A stretch of DNA of 8,693 bases from an uncultured Porphyromonadaceae bacterium. Lineage in GTDB: Bacteria; Bacteroidota; Bacteroidia; Bacteroidales; Muribaculaceae. Numbering within the stretch: the first letter of the stretch is position 1; every line of letters starts with the position of its first letter. Shown one piece after another: positions 1 through 5,656 of the stretch. The translations under genes were made by a program, and so were the position numbers. The notes beneath the pieces were generated by a model that was not told the DNA's origin, did not search any database, and saw only the letters and a program-made list of their open reading frames with translations. The stretch is from positions 1 to 8,693 of the forward strand of contig USGZ01000050.1 in assembly GCA_900554265.1 (NCBI GenBank). The letters run 5' to 3'.

Positions 1-39
1 CACGAGCGTGCAGCCCTACGTTGCGCTGGGGTATAAAAT

Positions 40-66
40 AAGAGCGCCGGGGTTGCCGGCGCTCTT
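40..66 (-). terminator. Intrinsic terminator of the exbB-exbD-exbD-tonB operon
   Basis: A perfect 11-bp stem (AAGAGCGCCGG, 40-50, with CCGGCGCTCTT, 56-66) closes a 5-nt loop. Read on the minus strand, the stem is followed by ATTTTATAC, a U-rich release tract. The stem begins 28 nt after the tonB stop codon. On the plus strand the stem is followed by GTGTGGG, so it should terminate leftward transcription only. The remaining bases, 1-39, hold no gene I can support. One plus-strand frame reads 12 codons to a TAA at 37-39, which is too short to call. Confidence 0.9.
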
Positions 67-94
67 GTGTGGGTATGCGGTATTGTCGGGATGC

Positions 95-946
95 TTACTG
101 GAGTTTGAAGGTAACGGGGAGGGTGTATGTTACTTTCACGGGCTGGCCGTTGTTACGGCCGGGAATCCAGTTGGGCATTGCCTTGATTACGCGGAGTGCT
201 TCTTTGTCGAGGGCGGGGTGACGGGTGCGGACAACGCGGGCGTTGGTGATGGAGCCGTCTTTGCCGACTACGAACTCAACAACTACTCGGCCCTGGATGC
301 CTTCTTCGGAAGCGGCCGGGGGATATACGATGTTGTTGCTGAGCCACTGGTACATGGCCGCTTCGCCGCCGGGGAAGGAGGGCTTCTGCTCAACCATCGC
401 GATGCTGACGGGTTCGTCGTCGACAACGACGGGTTCTGCAATCACCTGTTCCTTGACTTCGATTTTGTTGAGGTCATTGACGCCTTCGGTGATGTCGACG
501 GTACCGAGCTGGGCTTCGTTGTCCATTACCTGGTCAACGTCCTTGGCCTGTTTGGTTTCGTCGATTTCTTCGTCCTGGACGATGAGGAGGTCGGTAACCT
601 GCTGGGAGTTCGCAACTTCTTCGGGGGCGATGATTTCCTCGGGCTCGGGGAGCTCGAAGATTTCCTCTTCCTCGATTTCTTCTTCCATTTCTTCGGAATC
701 GAATGTTGCGATGTCCTGTTCGGTGCTGGTCACGATCTGGTCTTCCTCGGGACGGGAGAACACGTCGTTGACGGAGAGGATGAGCAGCACGAGGATTACG
801 GCTACTACGCCGAGAACCCAGATAACTGCCTTTGTGTGGCGCTGGCGGGAGCCTTCGCGCATCTTGTATGCGCCGAAGTCCTTGTTCTTGCCTTCGAATA
901 CTATATCACGCCACTCTTTTGAGGTAAGATCTACGTCTTTTGCCAT
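95..946 (-). CDS. tonB: TonB family energy transducer, Bacteroidota type, with acidic linker
   Basis: A 283-residue inner-membrane protein that spans the periplasm and passes proton-motive-force energy from ExbB/ExbD to TonB-dependent outer-membrane transporters. Residues 1-38 are cytoplasmic and contain GKNKDFGAYKMR (19-30), a motif I associate with Bacteroidota TonB proteins. One membrane helix covers about 40-58. Residues 67-110 form an acidic linker with a run of glutamates (85-95) and a short ELPEPEE stretch, where enterobacterial TonB has a Pro/Lys-rich rod. The C-terminal TonB domain (about 184-283) has the expected YPPAA, GIQGRVVVEFVV, DG, ALDKEALRV, MPNWIPGRNNGQPV and final PVTF elements. 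It starts 13 nt after the second exbD stop and is the last gene of the operon. The family call is firm. Which transporters it serves cannot be read from this window. Confidence 0.95.
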   Translation of the reverse strand: MAKDVDLTSKEWRDIVFEGKNKDFGAYKMREGSRQRHTKAVIWVLGVVAVILVLLILSVNDVFSRPEEDQIVTSTEQDIATFDSEEMEEEIEEEEIFELPEPEEIIAPEEVANSQQVTDLLIVQDEEIDETKQAKDVDQVMDNEAQLGTVDITEGVNDLNKIEVKEQVIAEPVVVDDEPVSIAMVEQKPSFPGGEAAMYQWLSNNIVYPPAASEEGIQGRVVVEFVVGKDGSITNARVVRTRHPALDKEALRVIKAMPNWIPGRNNGQPVKVTYTLPVTFKLQ

Positions 947-959
947 TTCAGTTCAAGAT

Positions 960-1733
960 TTAGGGGTTGGGAGTAGATGCTTGTGCCTGCTGGTCGCGGT
1001 TGGAGCGAACTGTCGGGCGGATAATAGTCTCGTTGTGTTCCTGCTGGTAATGCTGGAGCAGGAGGGTATCGCTATGGGTGGGAAGCTCGATGCTGTAACG
1101 GGAAATCTGGTTGATGTTCATCTCGTCGATAGCATTGATGAGGCCTTCGTAGGTGGTGTTGGGACCGGGTTTGATCACGACAACAGGGCGGGTCTTTGTG
1201 GAGTCGGACGCATTTTTCTTAGCGAGCTGCTCGAACTCTTCCTTGGTGATTTCGCGGTTTTTCCACTGTTCCTTGAGGCGGCCGTATTCTTCCATTACCT
1301 GTTCGTTGCGTTCGCGGAGGATTCGGCGGATGCCCTGGGGCTCGTGGTTCACGTTGCCGATGAACTCTTCGACGCGCAGGTAGTTGGGGGTAGCGAAGGT
1401 GGTGTCGGCGATACCTTCATAATAATAGATCTTATGAACGGTCTTGCCGGTTTCGGGGTCAACGGCGGGGTTTTCGCCGTTATACTCGGTGTCGAGTATC
1501 AGAGTAACAGCTTCGGACTGCTTGGCCTGGCTCTGCTGTTCCTTGCGGACGTCTTCGTTGGTAGGAAGAATGATCTGCAGGGTCTGGCTCTTGATCATGG
1601 TCGTACAGAGCATGAAGAAGGTAATCAGAAGCATGTTCATGTCCACCATGGGGGTAAAGTCCACATGGATGGGAATTTTCTTCTGGGCGCCTTTTTTCTT
1701 CTTGCCGCCCGAGGATTGTTCGATTTGTGCCAT
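960..1733 (-). CDS. exbD: ExbD/TolR family biopolymer transport protein (second copy, long form)
   Basis: A 257-residue ExbD, against about 140 residues in E. coli. It forms part of the proton channel with ExbB and contacts TonB in the periplasm. A lysine-rich cytoplasmic tail (11-19) precedes one membrane helix (about 24-45) with the core VDFTPMVDMNMLLITFFML. Asp31 aligns with the essential ExbD proton-carrying aspartate (E. coli Asp25), and the Thr-Pro before it is kept. After the helix, LPTNEDV begins the periplasmic part. The family C-terminal fold appears split: a charged, probably helical insert of roughly 100 residues (about 85-175) precedes the usual RPVVVIKPGPNTTYEGLINAIDEM segment. 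A polar tail of about 50 residues ends the protein. It lies 11 nt after the first exbD and 13 nt before tonB. It differs clearly from the other ExbD, so this is not a recent duplication. Confidence 0.93.
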   Translation of the reverse strand: MAQIEQSSGGKKKKGAQKKIPIHVDFTPMVDMNMLLITFFMLCTTMIKSQTLQIILPTNEDVRKEQQSQAKQSEAVTLILDTEYNGENPAVDPETGKTVHKIYYYEGIADTTFATPNYLRVEEFIGNVNHEPQGIRRILRERNEQVMEEYGRLKEQWKNREITKEEFEQLAKKNASDSTKTRPVVVIKPGPNTTYEGLINAIDEMNINQISRYSIELPTHSDTLLLQHYQQEHNETIIRPTVRSNRDQQAQASTPNP

Positions 1734-1744
1734 GTGAGTTTACT

Positions 1745-2557
1745 TTATTGGGTGGGTTCGTCTTCGGATTTCAGTGCGGTCATAAGGCTGAACTTGTTCA
1801 GCTTCATGGTCTGGAGGTTATCGAAAACCTGCTGCACGGTGGTGAAGGGGGTGTCCTTGTCGGCCTTGATAGCGATACCCTGGCCTTTACGCATGAGGGC
1901 AGTGTAAAGGTTGCTGAGGTTTGTGCGCTCTTCGTCGGTCAGACCGGCTACCTGCTCGGTATTGATACGCTGTGCGACATTGTAGATAGCTTTGAGCCAG
2001 ACCTGGAAGTCGTTGAGATGGCCGTCGCGGTTCTTGTTGTCGTTGATAGGAATACCTACGCGGGGATTGGTCATGTCGCCGAGGAACTTGTCGCGTTCGG
2101 TGACGGACATCGACAGGAGGGCGGGGAGGTCGGTGAATGCTACGCCAAACATGTTGGTGGAGCGGAACTCGGCCTTCTGAGCTTCGTTGAGCCGTACTTG
2201 CTTATTGGGGTTCTGTTCGTTCCAGATATGAACGGCCTCGTCGAGCATCATTCCGCGGATGTTTTCGCTGGAAAGAGTGGAGTCGGCGTCACCTGTGAAC
2301 GAGATGAACAGCTTTCCTTCCGCAACGGTGGGGTCCTCGAGTTTGCCGCTTTTGTCGGCGGAGGATACCAGAACGGTCACCAGGTTGTTCATGGGCACCT
2401 TTTCTTCGGAAACCGAGGAGGGGGTGTACACGATGGTGGGTTCTTTCTGCAGGAAGGTAGATGTCAACATGAAGAAAGTAAGCAAAAGAACGGTCACGTC
2501 GCTCATCGCGGTCATGTCGATGAGGGTGCTCTTTCTTTTAATTTTTACTTTTCCCAT
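1745..2557 (-). CDS. exbD: ExbD/TolR family biopolymer transport protein (first copy, long form)
   Basis: A 270-residue ExbD with a short basic N-terminus (KVKIKRKS), one membrane helix (about 13-33) and a long periplasmic domain. Asp20 in DMTAMSDVTVLLLTFFML aligns with the proton-carrying aspartate of ExbD. The proline that normally stands three residues before it is replaced by alanine (TAMSD here, TPMVD in the second copy). The periplasmic part starts with a typical beta strand (TIVYTPSS). It contains an insert of roughly 110 residues including WNEQNPNKQVRLNEAQ and NDFQVWLKAIYNVAQR, then returns to the family ending with GQGIAIKADKDTPFTTVQQVFDNLQTMKLNKFSLMTAL. Its start, ATG at 2557, is preceded by ATAGATAAAT, an A-rich leader without Shine-Dalgarno, usual in this phylum. 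It lies 45 nt after exbB. Two non-identical ExbDs beside one ExbB suggest a mixed channel, but that is inference. Confidence 0.92.
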   Translation of the reverse strand: MGKVKIKRKSTLIDMTAMSDVTVLLLTFFMLTSTFLQKEPTIVYTPSSVSEEKVPMNNLVTVLVSSADKSGKLEDPTVAEGKLFISFTGDADSTLSSENIRGMMLDEAVHIWNEQNPNKQVRLNEAQKAEFRSTNMFGVAFTDLPALLSMSVTERDKFLGDMTNPRVGIPINDNKNRDGHLNDFQVWLKAIYNVAQRINTEQVAGLTDEERTNLSNLYTALMRKGQGIAIKADKDTPFTTVQQVFDNLQTMKLNKFSLMTALKSEDEPTQ

Positions 2558-2602
2558 ATTTATCTATGTTCGAGAGTGTTGTGAATATTGATAAACAGGG
2601 AA

Positions 2603-3424
2603 TCAGTGGGTTGCTGCAAACGTCTGTACGATGGAGAAACCGATCTCGTCGATAGCGTAGGTCAGGTTGTCGATCTTGTTGGTGTAGTAGTTGTAGAAGA
2701 TTACAGCGAATGCGCCGGTTGCGATACCGAATGCGGTGTTCACGAGGGCCTCGGAGATACCGGTGGAGAGTTCGGTGGAGTCAGGAGCGCCGGACTGCGA
2801 CAGAGCCTGGAAGGACTTGATCATACCGAGCACAGTACCGAGAAGACCGACGAGGGTACCGAGGGTGGTCATCGTGGCGATGATGGGGAGGTTCTGCTGC
2901 AGGGTAGGCATTTCCAGTGCGGTGGCTTCTTCTACCTGCTTCTGGAGGTTGGCGATTTTCTGCTCTTTGCTCAGGACGGTGTTCTTGTCCATTTCCTCGT
3001 AGCGGATCAGGGCGCTGTCGACAACGGCGGCAACGGAACCTTTCTGCTTAGCGCAGAGTGCGCGGGCAGCTGCGATGTCGTTTTTCTCGAGGGCGAGTTT
3101 TACGCCTGCGACGAACTTGGCGATGTTGCCTTTGCCCTTGGCTGCGCTCAGAGCGATGCCGCGTTCAACGGCCAGAACGATTACAGTCAGGAAGAGGGTC
3201 TGCAGGATAGGCACGATGATACCGCCCTTATATACGGTGCCCCACAGGTTCTGGGGATGACCGTCTTCATCGAAGTGGCCGGGATAACCGAACCAGAAGA
3301 TGAACAGGCAGACAGCGACGATGGCGCAGATTACGATGACCCAGGCAGCGTTCTTGATGCCGGGAGCATTGCTTTTCTTTTTGGCAGCCTTGATAGGCTT
3401 GGTGGCAGGCTTTTGAGCTTCCAT
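2603..3424 (-). CDS. exbB: MotA/TolQ/ExbB family proton channel protein with an extra N-terminal helix
   Basis: The 273-residue channel scaffold of the ExbB-ExbD-TonB motor. A basic cytoplasmic tail (9-24) is followed by four predicted membrane helices: about 26-46, 67-87, 179-202 and 226-246. The last two match the family core. GTLVGLLGTVLGMI carries Thr197, and GISEALVNTAFGIATGAFAVIFYN carries Glu225 and Thr230, which align with E. coli ExbB Thr148, Glu176 and Thr181 of the proton path. Residues 88-177 form the usual large cytoplasmic domain. E. coli ExbB has three helices with its N-terminus outside. The added first helix and basic tail put this N-terminus inside while keeping the core topology. 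It is the first gene of its operon, with a promoter about 195 nt upstream. The ATG at 3424 follows an A-rich stretch (AACAAAATCAATT). Confidence 0.94.
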   Translation of the reverse strand: MEAQKPATKPIKAAKKKSNAPGIKNAAWVIVICAIVAVCLFIFWFGYPGHFDEDGHPQNLWGTVYKGGIIVPILQTLFLTVIVLAVERGIALSAAKGKGNIAKFVAGVKLALEKNDIAAARALCAKQKGSVAAVVDSALIRYEEMDKNTVLSKEQKIANLQKQVEEATALEMPTLQQNLPIIATMTTLGTLVGLLGTVLGMIKSFQALSQSGAPDSTELSTGISEALVNTAFGIATGAFAVIFYNYYTNKIDNLTYAIDEIGFSIVQTFAATH

Positions 3425-3493
3425 AATTGATTTTGTTGTACTGAAAAATTAGTGAGTTATTGATTGTTTATATTTGATTGTGCTGTTTCGTTT

Positions 3494-3516
3494 CACCCGG
3501 CTCCTGGGCCGGCGTG
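3494..3516 (-). promoter_or_regulatory. GC-rich stem-loop in the exbB leader
   Basis: CCGGC (3497-3501) pairs with GCCGG (3508-3512) around a 6-nt loop. After a single bulged base at 3513, CAC (3494-3496) pairs with GTG (3514-3516). It lies about 70 nt before the exbB start in an otherwise A-rich leader. No U-tract follows it in the direction of transcription, so it does not look like a terminator. A role in mRNA stability or protein binding is possible but unproven. Confidence 0.4.
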
Positions 3517-3589
3517 CGGTATGATTCGGGGTGTGTCTTTTATGTTTGCTGCAGGGTTTTTATGTTAGGGGTTCATGGTTAAGATTTCG

Positions 3590-3613
3590 TTTGCGGGCAC
3601 GCAGTACCGCAAA
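3590..3613 (-). promoter_or_regulatory. Hairpin / inverted repeat at the predicted 5' end of the exb transcript
   Basis: TTTGCGG (3590-3596) and CCGCAAA (3607-3613) are perfect 7-bp inverted repeats with a 10-nt loop. The right arm ends only 8 bp downstream of the -7 box, so the structure should sit at or within a few bases of the mRNA 5' end. It could be a stabilising 5' stem-loop or a DNA operator. The sequence does not decide between them. Confidence 0.45.
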
Positions 3614-3626
3614 GAGTATCGCAAAG
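3609..3626 (-). repeat. Two 7-bp direct repeats, 11 bp apart, overlapping the promoter
   Basis: CGCAAAG occurs at 3609-3615 and again at 3620-3626, a spacing of 11 bp or about one helical turn. The right copy overlaps the -7 box and the left copy overlaps the 5' hairpin arm. Together with the opposite-facing TTTGCGG at 3590-3596 there are three copies of the same TTTGCG word in about 37 bp. A regulator binding one face of the helix is possible. Confidence 0.35.
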
Positions 3627-3652
3627 GTAAAAACATGTTTTCAAGTAGCAAA
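3622..3652 (-). promoter_or_regulatory. Bacteroidota-type promoter for the exbB operon
   Basis: On the minus strand, TTTG (complement of 3649-3652) is followed by a 19-nt spacer and TACCTTTG (complement of 3622-3629). This matches the Bacteroidota -33/-7 consensus TTTG...TAnnTTTG at every defined base with the expected spacing. Transcription should start near 3614-3618, giving a leader of about 190 nt before exbB. The DNA upstream of the -33 box is strongly AT-rich, which may assist RNA polymerase. Confidence 0.75.
3630..3641. promoter_or_regulatory. Perfect 12-bp palindrome in the promoter spacer (candidate operator)
   Basis: AAAACATGTTTT is a perfect dyad that begins at the base next to the -7 box and occupies 12 of the 19 spacer positions. 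A dimeric regulator bound here would compete with RNA polymerase, so repression of exb/tonB transcription is a reasonable inference. I cannot tell which regulator would bind. AT-rich palindromes can also occur by chance. Confidence 0.4.
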
Positions 3653-3684
3653 ATATTTAGCGCTGTTTTTTGGATGCTCTTTGC

Positions 3685-3715
3685 CGGATTTAAAAAATTT
3701 TAGCGTTCGGATTTA
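3685..3715. repeat. 8-bp direct repeat upstream of the exbB promoter
   Basis: CGGATTTA occurs at 3685-3692 and at 3708-3715, a 23-bp period, with an A/T tract (AAAAAATTTTA) between them. It lies 33-66 bp upstream of the -33 box, where activators often bind. The repeat is short and could be coincidental. Confidence 0.25.
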
Positions 3716-3749
3716 GGGCTTTTCTTAAAAAGGAGCAATTAGCCTTGCG

Positions 3750-4820
3750 TTACCTGAAATTGGCCGGCGAAGTGCCTCCGGATAGTCTGTCGAAGGTGTG
3801 GTGGCCATGCAGGAAGTACTCGCAGAGGATATTTCGGCGCGATTCGGGGCTTTGCGGGAGAATGTCGCGGTCCGGGTGAGCGGCATAGTTCCTGCGCATG
3901 CGGGCGAAATCGCGGTGGGCCCGGAATATGGCCGCGGCGTCGGCGAAATTGAGGGTCGCCAGGGATTTCGCCCAGGCTATGGTGTCAAGGAGCCTTCGCC
4001 TGAAGAGGGCTTTGCCGCGTGTGCCGTCCGGGAGGTTCTTGTGCATCATCAGGAGGTTGTTGCGGAAATTGAGGTATGTCTTCCTGGGATTGCCCATCGG
4101 CAGGGAGCCTCCTCCGAGGTGCCGGACGCTGGCGGCGGGAACTACGGCGACGCGGAATCCTGCCAGGTGTATGCGCCAGCAGAGGTCGATTTCCTCCATA
4201 TGGGCGAAGAAGTCCGGGTCAAGGCCACCGAGGGCCATGTATAGGTTGCGGCGCACCAGCAGGGCGGCCCCGGAGGCCCAGAATACGTCGGCCGGTGTGT
4301 CGTACTGTCCGCGGTCGTCCTCGCAGGTGCCGAATATGCGTCCCCGGCAATAAGGATAGGCGTTGCGGTCGAGGTAGCCACCGCAGGCTCCCGCATACTC
4401 GAATTTAGAGGGATTGCTGTAGCTCAGGATTTTTGGCTGTACGGCCCCGACGTCCGGGTTGGCGTCCATGAAGCGCAGAAGGGTGGCGTCCCAGCCCTTG
4501 TCGGTTGCCAGGTCGGAGTTCAGCAGAGCTACATAGGGGTATTTGCCGACTTCGGTAATCGCTCTGTTGTAGCCCATCGCGAAGCCGAGGTTGCGTTTGA
4601 ATCGTATTATTCCTACCTTGTCGCCGAAATTCCCGCGCAGGTATTCGACGCTGTCGTCGGTGCTGCCGTTGTCGGCCACGACGATGCGCGTAAGTCCGGG
4701 GTCGGTGTTGGCGACGACTTCGGGGAGGAACCGCTCGAGCAGTTTGCGGCCGTTCCAGTTCAGTATAATAGCGACGAGGGGTCTACGGGGTACTTCCATC
4801 TTTTGTGGGTCCAGAGCCAT
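3750..4820 (-). CDS. Glycosyltransferase family 2 protein
   Basis: An inverting GT-A fold glycosyltransferase of 356 residues that probably transfers a sugar from an activated nucleotide onto a surface glycan or lipid-linked precursor at the inner membrane. Numbered from the first ATG, VAIILNWNG (16-24) and VVADNGSTDDS (47-57) form the nucleotide-binding half. LLNSDL (99-104) holds the DxD-like metal site, and SGAALLVRR (183-191) then HMEEIDLCWR (207-216) give the acceptor and catalytic-base region. No convincing membrane helix is visible. The first ATG (4820) overlaps the acyltransferase gene by 61 nt. A second in-frame ATG at 4799, just before EVPRRPLVAII, gives 349 residues and a 40-nt overlap, keeps the whole domain and is preceded by an A-rich CACAAAAG, so it may be the true start. 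The nearby dTDP-amino-sugar genes suggest a donor, but this is inference. Confidence 0.9.
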   Translation of the reverse strand: MALDPQKMEVPRRPLVAIILNWNGRKLLERFLPEVVANTDPGLTRIVVADNGSTDDSVEYLRGNFGDKVGIIRFKRNLGFAMGYNRAITEVGKYPYVALLNSDLATDKGWDATLLRFMDANPDVGAVQPKILSYSNPSKFEYAGACGGYLDRNAYPYCRGRIFGTCEDDRGQYDTPADVFWASGAALLVRRNLYMALGGLDPDFFAHMEEIDLCWRIHLAGFRVAVVPAASVRHLGGGSLPMGNPRKTYLNFRNNLLMMHKNLPDGTRGKALFRRRLLDTIAWAKSLATLNFADAAAIFRAHRDFARMRRNYAAHPDRDILPQSPESRRNILCEYFLHGHHTFDRLSGGTSPANFR

Positions 4821-5656
4821 ATGGCCGGATTTCTGATTATGGATTTTTCAAGCATACGGGCATATGCGGCGGTGATATGCCCCGGTTCGGTATCGGCGGC
4901 GTTTTCGGCCAGCAGCCGGCATGTGATGATATAGTGTCCGCGCGCGGTTTTCTCGGTATCCCAGTATATTGCGGCCATGCCGAGGCGCCGCGCGAGGTTT
5001 TCGGTGCCGCTGATGAATGCGGTCGGGCGTCCGAGGAAGCGCAGAGGTACGGTCGGGTCGCCGTGGCTGGGTTTCTGGTCGCTCATGAAGCCGGTGGCGC
5101 TCACAGAGCCGTTCTTGCGCCATTTCAGGAGCGTGCGCAGGACTACGGCCTTGGGTATCGACACCGAGCCGAAGCGCGAGCGGATTTTCAGCATCAGCGC
5201 GTCGAAGGTGCGGTTGCGCAGGGGACGGTAGACCTGGGCGTATACAGCTGCGGCAGAGGGTGGAACTTTGGTGTGCAACGTTACGGACGGCGCCCATTCC
5301 CAGTTGCCTATGTGGCCGAAATATATGGCTATGGATTTACCTTCGGCCATCAGGCTGTCCATAAGCCCGATATTACGGAATTCCATGCGGCGCTTCATTT
5401 CGCTGTCGCTGATATGCAGGAGTTTGACGGTCTCTACGACGTAGTCCGCGAAGTTGCGGTAGAACTGCTTTTCTATTCGGCGCAGTTCCTCCGGCGTCTT
5501 GTCCGGAAAGCACTGCCGCAGATTGTCGCTCACGGTGGTGCGGCGGTAGCGGACGATATGGTACAGAACCAGATAGGCCAGGTCGGCGAACCAGTAGAGC
5601 ACTCTCAGGGGCAGGAGGGCGAACGCGGTGAATATGAAGGTCAGGATGCCGGTCAT
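4760..5656 (-). CDS. Lysophospholipid acyltransferase family protein (LpxL/HtrB-like)
   Basis: A 298-residue membrane-associated acyltransferase of the lipid A late-acyltransferase family. A hydrophobic N-terminal segment (about 4-34) should anchor it to the inner membrane. The catalytic HX4E motif is present as GHIGNWE, with His115 and Glu120. The later blocks match the family: MSDQKP, PLRFLGRPTAFISG and, near the end, NPAIWLWTHKRWK. Length is normal for the family. Translation begins in an ATGA overlap with the mtaB stop (5653-5656). The likely role is adding a secondary acyl chain to lipid A. A different acceptor, such as another glycolipid or aminolipid, cannot be excluded, since distant Bacteroidota members of this family are poorly defined. 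The following glycosyltransferase fits an envelope-lipid job. Confidence 0.88.
   Translation of the reverse strand: MTGILTFIFTAFALLPLRVLYWFADLAYLVLYHIVRYRRTTVSDNLRQCFPDKTPEELRRIEKQFYRNFADYVVETVKLLHISDSEMKRRMEFRNIGLMDSLMAEGKSIAIYFGHIGNWEWAPSVTLHTKVPPSAAAVYAQVYRPLRNRTFDALMLKIRSRFGSVSIPKAVVLRTLLKWRKNGSVSATGFMSDQKPSHGDPTVPLRFLGRPTAFISGTENLARRLGMAAIYWDTEKTARGHYIITCRLLAENAADTEPGHITAAYARMLEKSIIRNPAIWLWTHKRWKYPVDPSSLLY

Larger units (their letters stand above)
3428..3749. other. Intergenic regulatory region between the glycosyltransferase gene and exbB
   Basis: About 320 bp without a credible gene on either strand. It contains the leftward promoter and its palindrome, repeats and two hairpins (annotated separately) and a leader of about 190 nt. 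I see no strong terminator after the glycosyltransferase stop. The best candidate, around 3717-3735, has only a 5-bp stem and no U-tract directly behind it. Some read-through from the envelope operon into exbB is therefore possible. In the leader the only start codon I noted gives ATG-AAC-CCC-TAA, a three-codon frame near 3575, too short to call a leader peptide. Confidence 0.75.

Noticed and set aside
8..922. A 304-codon plus-strand open frame beginning QPYVALGYKI
   Set aside because: The first residues recall a beta-barrel end, but the frame runs through the terminator and then mirrors tonB antisense with Phe/Gly/Asp-rich noise.
225..1907. A 560-codon open frame on the plus strand, antisense to exbD and tonB
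   Set aside because: It overlaps strongly supported ExbD and TonB genes, has low-complexity Ser/Thr- and hydrophobic-rich composition, and shows no family motif. The openness comes from codon bias on the opposite strand.
3469..3476. TATATTTG on the plus strand, a possible -7 box for a rightward transcript
   Set aside because: The nearest upstream TTTG (3432-3435) is 33 nt away, far from the required ~19 nt, and there is no rightward gene to serve.
3494..3516. The leader hairpin as a transcription attenuator
   Set aside because: The bases after it on the minus strand are AAACGAAACAGCA, with no U-tract, so it is unlikely to terminate transcription.
3570..3581. ATG-AAC-CCC-TAA in the exbB leader as a leader peptide
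   Set aside because: Three codons with no repeated regulatory codons and no attenuator-like structure behind them. It is expected by chance.
3717..3735. Possible terminator after the glycosyltransferase gene
   Set aside because: The stem is only about 5 bp, A/U-rich, and lacks an immediate U-tract, so I did not annotate it.
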